From assembly GCA_001825665.1 (NCBI GenBank), contig MHXZ01000031.1, positions 1 through 36,853 of the forward strand: a stretch of DNA of 36,853 bases, written 5' to 3'. Source of the stretch: Planctomycetes bacterium GWF2_41_51 (GTDB lineage: Bacteria; Planctomycetota; Phycisphaerae; Sedimentisphaerales; UBA12454). The notes under the pieces are model-generated. The model did not search any database and was not told where the DNA came from. It was given only the letters and a program-made list of their open reading frames with translations. A program made the position numbers and the translations under genes. The stretch's first letter is position 1. Every line of letters begins with the position of its first letter. This document shows, piece after piece, positions 17,853 through 24,533 of this stretch.

Positions 17853-19199
17853 ATGCCAGTTGATACTCGCGGAATCAAAACTAAAGCTGTATCCGAAGTT
17901 TCCAGCCTACGTTCCATAAGACACGTTGGGAAAATGACATCAAGGCAAAGAGTTATTAATGCCCTGAACCATAAACCAGTAGACAGAATACCCGTTGACT
18001 TGGGAGGTACGGTCGTCAGCGGCGCCCATGTAAGCGTCATTTCTAAATTACGACAGGCCTTAGGGCTTGATTTACCAGGTTATCCCGTAAAAGTTGTAGA
18101 ACCAGCTCAAATGCTTGGTGAAGTCGCTCCTGATCTTCAGCAAAAGCTCGGAATTGACGTTGTCTATATGTATGGGCCAAAGAATATTTTCGGATTTGCA
18201 AATGAAAATTGGAAACCCTGGCGCACTTTTGATGATACAAATGTGCTTGTACCAGGGTTATTCAATACAACACCCTCTTCGGATGGTAGTTTGCTTATGT
18301 ATCCGGAAGGAGACCAGAGTGTGCCGCCTTCAGCAAAAATGCCCGAGAATGGATTTTATTTTGATGCCATAATCCGTCAGAAACCATTGGATGATTCTAC
18401 ATTGTCTTTTAGAGATAATATAGAAGAATTTATTTTGATCAGTGATGACGATTTAGCATTTTATGAAAATAGGGTGAATGAACTATACAACAATTCTGAT
18501 ATGGCAATAGCCGCTGGGTTCCCTGGCACTGCTTTCGGGGATGTATTCTTAGTTCCTGCCCCATTTTTAAAAGATCCCAAAGGCATCAGAGATATCGAAG
18601 AATGGTACATAAGTACTGTTTCTAGAAAAAATTTGATTAAAGAAATTTTCTGTTACCAAACAGAGATGGCTCTGGCTAATTTTAAGAAAATATACCAGGC
18701 TGTAGGAAATAAAGTACAGATTATATTTATGGATGGTACTGATTTTGCCGCGCAAGATAGACTTTTCTGCAGCACAGATACGTATCGTGAGCTTTACCAG
18801 CCATATCATAAGAAATTAAATCACTGGATACATGCAAATACACAATGGAAAACAATGAAACATTGCTGCGGCGCATGCGACCCTTTAATAGAGGAATTCA
18901 TTGCAGCAGGTTTCGATATTTTGAACCCCATACAATGTTCTGCCATCGGAATGGAACCTCAGGATTTGGCTAATAAATATGGCGGAAGGATTGTTTTTTG
19001 GGGAGGCGGCGTAGATACGCAAAAGGTACTGCCTTTTGGTACTCCCGACCAGGTTTATGATCAGGTACGTGAGCGTCTTAAAACCTTTGGGAAGTATCCT
19101 GGTTTTATATTTAATACAATTCATAATATCCAATGTGGTACACCTCTTGAGAATATAATTGCCATGTTTAAAGCATTAGAACACTGGCCTCCTAAGTAG
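17853..19199 (+). CDS. Uroporphyrinogen decarboxylase-family protein (MtaA/CmuA-like)
   Basis: 448 aa, longer than true HemE (about 350). The fold is recognisable from MTSRQRVINALNHKPVDRIP near residue 28, the DGTDFAAQDRLF segment, and KHCCGACDPLIEEFIAAG with GFDILNPIQ. H337-x-C339 corresponds to a zinc/cobamide-methyltransferase-type ligand region. Members of this branch are usually methyltransferases or are uncharacterised, not heme enzymes. Two starts are possible: the ATG at 17853 (used here) or the ATG at 17934, where the family normally begins; neither has a strong ribosome binding site. It has its own operator-controlled promoter in the glycan regulon. A role in removing O-methyl groups from methylated sugars is a speculative option. 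Confidence 0.8.
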   Translation: MPVDTRGIKTKAVSEVSSLRSIRHVGKMTSRQRVINALNHKPVDRIPVDLGGTVVSGAHVSVISKLRQALGLDLPGYPVKVVEPAQMLGEVAPDLQQKLGIDVVYMYGPKNIFGFANENWKPWRTFDDTNVLVPGLFNTTPSSDGSLLMYPEGDQSVPPSAKMPENGFYFDAIIRQKPLDDSTLSFRDNIEEFILISDDDLAFYENRVNELYNNSDMAIAAGFPGTAFGDVFLVPAPFLKDPKGIRDIEEWYISTVSRKNLIKEIFCYQTEMALANFKKIYQAVGNKVQIIFMDGTDFAAQDRLFCSTDTYRELYQPYHKKLNHWIHANTQWKTMKHCCGACDPLIEEFIAAGFDILNPIQCSAIGMEPQDLANKYGGRIVFWGGGVDTQKVLPFGTPDQVYDQVRERLKTFGKYPGFIFNTIHNIQCGTPLENIIAMFKALEHWPPK

Positions 19200-19709
19200 G
19201 GCTTGCTGAAGAAGTTTCCATTTAAATTTTAACGGCATTGGGCATATTATACGAAATAAATTAAAGTTCATTCTGACAAACTTATTTGAATCATAGATTC
19301 AAATTGTTACCGTTTTTGACTATGAAAACAAAATATATTACAATTATACTTGTCGGGCATATTGCATCAAGTAATTCTAAAAAGCTGATTATATAGCGAT
19401 GTTTTTTTCATAATGATTTTCGCAATCGACTGCCGCATTGATAAATCAGAAGTCTATGAGATTCGCTTGCAATTCATAATTCACCTTTTCGTTTCAATAA
19501 AAATCATTTGCAGTAAATAAAACTGCATAGGGTGATGTATCCCCTTCACGATAAAAAGTAAGCTTCGCATACTAAAGAACTTACGATAAACGATTTTAGT
19601 GTTTGTCCGATTACTTGGCCGTACACAGCAGACAAAGATCTATTGTGAATTTTGATGAAGAAAAAACCTCGATTTAGCTGCAAAAACGCAGATTTATTTT
19701 TTTTGAAAT
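19200..19709. other. Gene-free right end of segment A
   Basis: About 510 bases between the URO-D stop and the second core. I find no reading frame with integrase motifs on either strand and no clear terminator. The frame that runs through the core is closed by a TGA at 19646-19648, so no integrase reads into it from the left. The stretch holds the right arm-like repeat at 19598-19620. In segment B the equivalent place is occupied by the integrase gene. Confidence 0.6.
19598..19620. repeat. Arm-like repeat of segment A, right copy
   Basis: Partner of 140-163: AGTGTTTGTCCGATTACTTG and on to GGCC, with one single-base indel and one substitution between the copies. It starts 112 bases before the core at 19710. 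The segment B pair has the equivalent spacing of 115 bases. Confidence 0.6.
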
Positions 19710-19736
19710 TACCCTCAAGGGGAGTCGAACCCCTGC
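19710..19736. repeat. Attachment core, copy 2
   Basis: Twenty-seven bases, TACCCTCAAGGGGAGTCGAA followed by CCCCTGC, are identical to 35021-35047 inside the tRNA-Glu gene. The first 21 also match 63-83. It separates segment A from segment B. Confidence 0.9.
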
Positions 19737-19789
19737 AAGGAAATGACGAACCAATTGCCAATAAAGGACTTACGGAAAATACAAATGGC

Positions 19790-19812
19790 AGTTTGTGTGC
19801 CAGTTTGTGTAA
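19790..19812. repeat. Arm-like repeat of segment B, left copy
   Basis: A 23-base stretch made of two AGTTTGTGT units (AGTTTGTGTGCC, then AGTTTGTGTAA) is identical to 34906-34928. Both copies lie in coding sequence in the same frame (SLCASLC). On the excised circle they would lie on both sides of the core as direct repeats, as expected for integrase arm sites. Confidence 0.7.
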
Positions 19813-19964
19813 ACCTTTGCAAAATGCCCCCCAAAACCCCGCTTGCAATCCAGCGGAAAATCAAAGCATAGACCCCCTGCTTAACTCACTATATTCAATT
19901 TGGCCAAACTTACCGCAACATATCAAAGAAGCCATAAAATCATTAATCAATACGCATACCGGAA

Positions 19965-20291
19965 ATGAAAATGAAACGATTAAGCCGAAGTGAAATAAAA
20001 ATCTTAATCATAAATTTTATGCTGGCTGTCAGTATTGACAAACGCCGCAAATTTTTGTCGTTTGGTAATGGCAAACGATACACGGATACGCAAAAAAATT
20101 ATGCGTTTGGAATAATAGGAAACTCTGGCATAAGGGCAACAGCAAGGATTTTAAACGTATCCAGACGGACATTGCAGCGTTGGTGCAGGAAATACAATGT
20201 TGATGTTAGGCGGTGTCCTGAATGGGTTTATGAATGGGCTGAAAGACGCAAGAGGCGTAAAGCATTTTGGGCAAGACACGGCTATCAATAA
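19965..20291 (+). CDS. Small helix-turn-helix protein (transposase-type HTH)
   Basis: 108 aa and basic. Residues about 46-75 (NYAFGIIGNSGIRATARILN, then VSRRTLQRWCRKY) form a homeodomain-like HTH as in the N-terminal domains of IS3/IS630-type transposases, but no DDE catalytic domain follows. The C-terminal 25 residues are rich in Arg, Lys and Trp (EWVYEWAERRKRRKAFW). It overlaps the end of the displaced integrase tail by 29 bases, with ATGs at 19965 and 19971. It could be a DNA-binding protein of the element or a relic of an insertion sequence. I cannot choose between them. Confidence 0.55.
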   Translation: MKMKRLSRSEIKILIINFMLAVSIDKRRKFLSFGNGKRYTDTQKNYAFGIIGNSGIRATARILNVSRRTLQRWCRKYNVDVRRCPEWVYEWAERRKRRKAFWARHGYQ

Positions 20292-20824
20292 AATACGCCG
20301 CCAATTTAAGAGCAGCATTCAGGGTATGGGGTGTCGGTATGCTGCAATGCGGGTAAGAGGATATGATAGAGGCCATATATTTTATATCAATGTCGAAAGT
20401 CCTATGAGGCATAGATACAGAGTGAACCAGAGATAAAATATATTTTTCACTTGCTTTTGAATTGTAATTTTGAGTAATATGGTTTTTGCTCTTTAAAGGT
20501 AAATTACAACTAAATACAATAATCGAAATCACTGAGATTTCATACGTTTCTGAGCAAAATCGCAAATTCGTAGCCTTGCGGCTGTGAAAAGTATCAGGAA
20601 GTGTATGAGAGGCTCGGTGCTCTTGTTTATACATACTCCGTATGTGTGGAAAGAGCACCGTTTGCTTTTCACGTTCCTGATGGGCTTTTGCGAGCCTTGC
20701 TCAGACGTGAATAATGCGGCGGTGCTTTTTTCATTTGAGCATTTCTGCATTTTCCCGCCAAAAACGTTGAATTAATAAAAGTGAAGCAGAGATGTTCTAA
20801 GTATTGTTTATAGGAGATAAGAGA
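20292..20824. other. Gene-free region holding a structured leader
   Basis: About 530 bases between the small HTH gene and the membrane protein gene. Overlapping short frames here lack family similarity and ribosome binding sites. The first 250 bases are AT-rich with nothing I can name. The part from 20546 to 20731 is a large imperfect palindrome, annotated separately. Confidence 0.5.
20546..20731 (+). ncRNA. Structured leader RNA with competing terminator hairpin (copy 1)
   Basis: Pairings seen: CTGAGCAA (20550) with TTGCTCAG (20697), TCGCAAA (20560) with TTTGCGA (20687), AGCC/GGCT mini-hairpin (20572-20583), GTGAAAAG (20584) with CTTTTCAC (20665), ATCAGGAA (20593) with TTCCTGAT (20674; mutually exclusive or pseudoknotted with the previous pair), and CGGTGCTCTT (20615) with AAGAGCACCG (20651). 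The last strand can instead pair with CGGTGCT at 20720-20726, which is followed by T-run 20726-20731, like an attenuator. It ends about 94 bases before the start of the membrane protein gene at 20825. A second leader with the same plan is at 30592-30453 on the minus strand. I cannot assign a known riboswitch class. Confidence 0.5.
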
Positions 20825-21496
20825 ATGAAAATTTTAGGAGAGTTGCGTTCAGATGTATTTATTGGATTGTGTGCTGTATTTTGTACGATATGGCTATGCT
20901 TTTTATATTGCCACACTAAAGGCTGCCTATCGAAAATTAAATCACTACCATCAATCTTAGCTCAATGGAAAACACAAAACGGTGTACACCTTAAAATCCT
21001 ATATATTCTTTCAGGACTGATATGCTTAGGCTGGATAATCTTTGGCCTTGTTATGGAAGTAAAACAATCGACCGGCAATCTTACTACGTTTTTAAAATTA
21101 CTAATGTTATCTTTGGCCTGCTTAGTCTGCCTATGGATAATATATTTTGCGGTTTATGGTTTTGTAAAAATCTGCACACTTAAGCCAATTATTTGCGTTT
21201 GGATTGGAATTGGAATTATTGTTTTGACGGGAATTTTCCCGCCTTTTTACTATCAGCGTCCAGTTTTGATAGAAACTGCAGAACAGACTAAAGAATTAAC
21301 CGCCATTGACATACCCGCAATTGAACAGCAATACTATTTTCATCTTTTTGGCTATCACTGTATATTTTTGCCTTATGACAAAAAGGAAGCATTTATTTTA
21401 AAACCTCAAATATATACATCTCTTCTAATCATACAATGGATTATCGCATCTGTCGTAACAAGCGGATTATTTTTAACATTTCAGAAAAATGAATAA
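20825..21496 (+). CDS. Polytopic membrane protein of unknown function
   Basis: 223 aa with about five predicted membrane helices (FIGLCAVFCTIWLCFLY; ILYILSGLICLGWIIFGLV; LLMLSLACLVCLWIIYF; IICVWIGIGIIVLTGIF; LIIQWIIASVVTSGLFL). I do not recognise the family. The start at 20825 has AGGAG eight bases upstream; an earlier in-frame TTG at 20804 is less likely. It is preceded by the structured leader (20546-20731) and followed after 41 bases by a small two-helix membrane protein, so the two probably form one transcription unit. Its location in a defence-carrying element makes an immunity or effector role conceivable, but nothing in the sequence shows it. Confidence 0.65.
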   Translation: MKILGELRSDVFIGLCAVFCTIWLCFLYCHTKGCLSKIKSLPSILAQWKTQNGVHLKILYILSGLICLGWIIFGLVMEVKQSTGNLTTFLKLLMLSLACLVCLWIIYFAVYGFVKICTLKPIICVWIGIGIIVLTGIFPPFYYQRPVLIETAEQTKELTAIDIPAIEQQYYFHLFGYHCIFLPYDKKEAFILKPQIYTSLLIIQWIIASVVTSGLFLTFQKNE

Positions 21497-21537
21497 GCCA
21501 GTGAAAAATAATGGCTGATTATAGACAATGAAGGATT

Positions 21538-21738
21538 ATGACAATGAATACAAAATTGATTTTTAATTTAGCGAGGGTAATAGCGGCAGGAGCTATATTA
21601 TTTGCAGGTATGATGGTGTTCAAGTACAGCCAGGAAGACGACGAAGCCATTACGCGGCATTTAAAAATTATAATCAGTGCCATATATACTGTTGGTGGTG
21701 GCCTTTTGGCATTTTTACCTTATGGAAGAATAAAATAA
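21538..21738 (+). CDS. Small two-helix membrane protein
   Basis: 66 aa, or 64 from the second ATG at 21544, which has AAGG nine bases upstream. Two hydrophobic segments (VIAAGAILFAGMMVF and IIISAIYTVGGGLLAFL) are separated by a charged loop (YSQEDDEAITRHLK). Family unknown. It lies 41 bases after the larger membrane protein and converges with the restriction-modification operon. Confidence 0.6.
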   Translation: MTMNTKLIFNLARVIAAGAILFAGMMVFKYSQEDDEAITRHLKIIISAIYTVGGGLLAFLPYGRIK

Positions 21739-21787
21739 TAATACGTTTTGTAACCCCCCCTTAAAATCAAAATTAGTATCATTATAT

Positions 21788-22100
21788 TTAAAGATTTAAC
21801 GTTATCCAATCAGCAGCAGCCTGAAATATAGTTTCTAATTTAAACTTTTCGCAATTTTCAACATCATCGCCAAGCGGTGCAAGGCATTGCTGCATAAACC
21901 AATTGCGCATCGTCCCAGTTTATTATTGAAGCTAAATCTCCATATTCTTTTGGTACACCTTCAAGTGCATACGCGCCATTGTTTGTTCCTGCTTTGAATG
22001 TTCCTTTTGGAACGAGAAAGCTAATTTGTCCCCAATTACCATCACAAACGAAGTCCCAGTTCAATGGCATAAATTCAATGCCGTTTGAAGTGATTATCAT
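21788..22100 (-). pseudogene. Small gene after hsdM, probably frameshifted
   Basis: The frame starts 14 bases after the hsdM stop and gives MIITSNGIEFMPLNWDFV, GNWGQISFLVPKGTFKAG and so on, up to a stop at 21864. Protein-like sequence then continues in another frame (CLAPLGDDVENCEKFKLETI, then FQAAADWITLNL) to a stop at 21788. Together they would make one protein of about 103 residues with a single-base shift near 21875. The function is unknown. As the last gene of the RM operon it may be dispensable. A 78-aa protein from the first frame alone is the other reading. Confidence 0.45.
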
Positions 22101-22114
22101 TTTAACCCTTTCAA

Positions 22115-23851
22115 CTAAACTATTTTTTCGAGTTCCTTTAATGCTGCATTGACTTCCTGTCCTTTGGCCGATATTATTTTCAGCAGTTCCGCTGGCGGCG
22201 GTGGTGGCGGCGGCGGAGCGATATTTGGATTGACCGCTTTAAGGTCATATACAGCATTTTCAATCTCTTCGGCTTTGGCCGCCAATTCTCTTGCCTCTTT
22301 TGTCAAATTTTTAAACTGCTGTTCGGCTTCCTCAATATCTGTTCGCGGAGCAAATTTGTCTTTCTTCAACGCCTGAATTTTTTCTTTCCATTGTGCTGCC
22401 TGCTGCTGCAATTCATGTGCTTTTTTCTTCAGCGGTTCGGCCTTTTCCTTCGCTTCTTTACTCAACTTTACAATATCAATAGTCCAGCTATATTTTGAAT
22501 CTTCCCGCTTCGGTAGTAACTTGAAAAATTCTTCAAAGTGTTCTGTTGCAAGCGGAATCTTCTTGCGAATTTTCAAATGCGAAAGGTCATAATACCAAAT
22601 TTTCTTTGTCTTTTTGCCCTTTGTGAAAAATAGCAAATCAGTTTTGACACCCGCACCGGCAGCCGTAAACACTCCGCCCGGAAGACTGACTATACACCAC
22701 AAATCACATTCATTAAGCAGTTTTCGTTTTGTCTGAACAAACGCCGTTTCGTTCGTCCTGAAAAGCAAACCTTCATCAAGCACCATTCCGCATCGCCCGC
22801 CATCAGCCAAACTGTTTATGATATGCTGCAAGAAAAGTACCTGCGTCGAGCCGGTCTTATAATCGAACCTTGTTTGCGCGTCCGCGCCTTCCTTGCCTCC
22901 AAATGGCGGATTGGTTAATATTACATCAAACGCATTCGGCACATTTTGAAATAATCCGCTATACGTTTCAGCGTTCGTCAGCGTATTACCATGCCAGATA
23001 TTAGGTTGGTCGATTCCGTGCAAAATAAGATTAGCAAGCGCAATCGGATATATAAGATTTTCCTTTTCCCTGCCGAAAAACGTCTTATGCTTTAATGTAT
23101 CCAAATCAACAGCGGATTTAATTTTTTCATTACTTCTTCCCACTATATATTCATAGCTCTGCGCAAGAAAGCCGCCCGTTCCGCATCCGGGGTCATAAAT
23201 AGTATCGCCTACTTTGGGGTCAATAACTTTAACCATTGCACGGATAACTTCACGCGGCGTAAAGAATTGCCCGCCATCATTTCCCTTTTCACCCATTTTC
23301 AAAAGCAGACCTTCGTAAACCTGCGAAAGCGGGAAGACGTGCGTTTTATCGACGCCCTCGGCGGTTATTTCATTAACCTTGTCCAGCACATCACAAAAAT
23401 TGCGTTCTGTATCAACCCTAACTTTTTCTACCCCCGAAAGTATTTCGCTGATAACTTTTTGCCTCGGCGTTGCATTTGGTTTGTTTTCAAGACCTTTCAG
23501 ATACGGCAAAAGCTCTGCATTTACAAAGCGAAAAAAATCGCCAAGTTTGCCTTCCTGTAATTCCTTTCGCTTCGCACCGTCAGGCGAAGCCCAGTCCCGC
23601 CAGCGATACGGAGCTTCAAAAGAAGGCTTGAATCTTGACTTTACCGCTTTTGCTTCCTGTTCTTCTATAAATTCTTTTTCGTCAAGAATGCGTAAAAATA
23701 AAATCCATGTTAATTCAGGCACATACTGCATCGCGCCAGCGCAATTGCTACGGCGCATAATATCGCATATCGATTTTATTGCTGAATTTACAGACTGCTG
23801 ACCGTTAAGTTTTTTACCATTACCATTTGTTGTTTTAGTTTTTTTTGCCAT
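22115..23851 (-). CDS. hsdM: Type I restriction-modification DNA methyltransferase (M subunit)
   Basis: 578 aa, N6-adenine methyltransferase. An HsdM_N-type helical domain (about 20-160) is followed by GGQFFTPREV (193-202), the SAM motif DPGCGTGGF (220-228) and the catalytic NPPF (314-317). The C-terminal region (about 435-540) is a long charged coiled coil rich in Lys, Glu and Gln, followed by eight consecutive prolines and a short helix. It joins with HsdS to methylate one adenine per half-site, and with HsdR to restrict unmodified DNA. It is the fifth gene of a minus-strand operon (hsdR, nuclease-like gene, hsdS, membrane gene, hsdM), 36 bases after the membrane gene. The ribosome binding site is weak. 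All catalytic motifs are intact. Confidence 0.95.
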   Translation of the reverse strand: MAKKTKTTNGNGKKLNGQQSVNSAIKSICDIMRRSNCAGAMQYVPELTWILFLRILDEKEFIEEQEAKAVKSRFKPSFEAPYRWRDWASPDGAKRKELQEGKLGDFFRFVNAELLPYLKGLENKPNATPRQKVISEILSGVEKVRVDTERNFCDVLDKVNEITAEGVDKTHVFPLSQVYEGLLLKMGEKGNDGGQFFTPREVIRAMVKVIDPKVGDTIYDPGCGTGGFLAQSYEYIVGRSNEKIKSAVDLDTLKHKTFFGREKENLIYPIALANLILHGIDQPNIWHGNTLTNAETYSGLFQNVPNAFDVILTNPPFGGKEGADAQTRFDYKTGSTQVLFLQHIINSLADGGRCGMVLDEGLLFRTNETAFVQTKRKLLNECDLWCIVSLPGGVFTAAGAGVKTDLLFFTKGKKTKKIWYYDLSHLKIRKKIPLATEHFEEFFKLLPKREDSKYSWTIDIVKLSKEAKEKAEPLKKKAHELQQQAAQWKEKIQALKKDKFAPRTDIEEAEQQFKNLTKEARELAAKAEEIENAVYDLKAVNPNIAPPPPPPPPAELLKIISAKGQEVNAALKELEKIV

Positions 23852-23887
23852 ATAATTTTAATTAATATTACCTACAAAGAAGTTATT

Positions 23888-24532
23888 TTAATTGCCACAA
23901 ATTTGATTTTGTAAACAATTTCTCATTTTTTCTATATATAAAATCAATTTAGTTCGTGAATCTATATGATGAGTTATTAAACGCTCGATGTGTCCATCAG
24001 GGAATATCTTTCCCTTTTCCTGTGCTTGCCCTATTTTAATTAATGAATCTTCGCCATTTTGGTAATTTATGAATTCGTTTATTACTTCACGAAGTTCGTT
24101 ATAATGACTCGGTTCAATAAGTATTGCTTTTTGAATCAGCATATCACGAGCCGCTATAAGTTTTTCTTGAAAATCCCATAAATTAGTACTGTTTCCATCA
24201 TCCCAAAGTTTATCCATCGCACTTTTAAGCTGACATAAGTTCAACCATAATTCATTATAAAGCTCAAATTGTTTTTCAGAGTAAAAACTATGTTTAAGTT
24301 TTGCTTTCTCAACTTCAATTTCTACCTTTCCGTTCAATTTTGTTAATTCGGTATCGGTCTCTTTGCGAAGTGTATCTTTATATTTTTCTAATTCCCTGCC
24401 ATACTCGTGTTTAACCGATTCTGTTATGCGTACAATAAACCATTTTTTTACAGTAAAACCAAGTATTGTTAACAGAGAAACACTACTAATAGTTGTTAAT
24501 CCGAACAGTTTTAACCATTCCATCCATCTCAT
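23888..24532 (-). CDS. Membrane-anchored coiled-coil protein embedded in the RM operon
   Basis: 214 aa from the ATG at 24532, one base after the hsdS stop. GAGGGGG lies inside the end of hsdS, so translation is coupled. An N-terminal membrane helix (about 8-26: LFGLTTISSVSLLTILGF) is followed by a basic patch and a long coiled coil (VKHEYGRELEKYKDTLRKET onward). After it comes a helical domain with FYSEKQFELYNELWLNLCQL, a motif seen in uncharacterised proteins often found near defence genes. No enzyme motif. It could tether the RM complex to the membrane, or be a separate effector. Its position between hsdS and hsdM indicates co-expression. Function unknown. Confidence 0.7.
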   Translation of the reverse strand: MRWMEWLKLFGLTTISSVSLLTILGFTVKKWFIVRITESVKHEYGRELEKYKDTLRKETDTELTKLNGKVEIEVEKAKLKHSFYSEKQFELYNELWLNLCQLKSAMDKLWDDGNSTNLWDFQEKLIAARDMLIQKAILIEPSHYNELREVINEFINYQNGEDSLIKIGQAQEKGKIFPDGHIERLITHHIDSRTKLILYIEKMRNCLQNQICGN

Positions 24533-24533
24533 T

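Larger units (their letters stand above)
63..19709. mobile_element. Segment A: glycan-utilisation island between two tRNA-derived cores, without an integrase
   Basis: Bounded by direct repeats of the tRNA-Glu 3' end (63-83 and 19710-19736), with its own arm-like repeat pair at matching distances and an integrase-tail remnant at the left end. At the right end, where segment B has its integrase, there is only about 500 bases without a gene. It therefore resembles a cis-mobilisable island, or an element that lost its recombinase, carrying a glycan-utilisation cluster. It lies in tandem with segment B at the same tRNA gene. Mobility is inferred. An alternative is that the cluster is chromosomal and trapped between two integration events. 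Confidence 0.55.
19710..19993 (+). pseudogene. Displaced C-terminal tail of the segment B integrase
   Basis: An open frame runs through the core (LPSRGVEPL) and continues for about 85 residues, ending SIWPNLPQHIKEAIKSLINT and a short hydrophilic tail. It is in the same frame, relative to the core, as the integrase at 33694-35058 (IPSRGVEPL). Excision by recombination between the two cores would therefore fuse the integrase catalytic part to this tail. In the integrated state it has no proper gene start: a stop lies at 19646-19648 and only a TTG follows at 19652. It may be silent, or be made as a short peptide. It is homologous to the tail at 84-262. Confidence 0.75.

Noticed and set aside
19200-19709. 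Decayed integrase at the right end of segment A
   Set aside because: I read this stretch for RxxE, HxLR or a Tyr motif on both strands and found none. If an integrase was there, it has been deleted and not just mutated.
20206-20658. 150-codon reading frame on the minus strand
   Set aside because: It overlaps the palindromic leader and the small HTH gene on the other strand, has no recognisable motif and lacks a ribosome binding site.
20546-20731. Retron msr-msd
   Set aside because: The outer inverted repeat and long hairpin recall a retron RNA, but no reverse transcriptase is encoded anywhere in the window.
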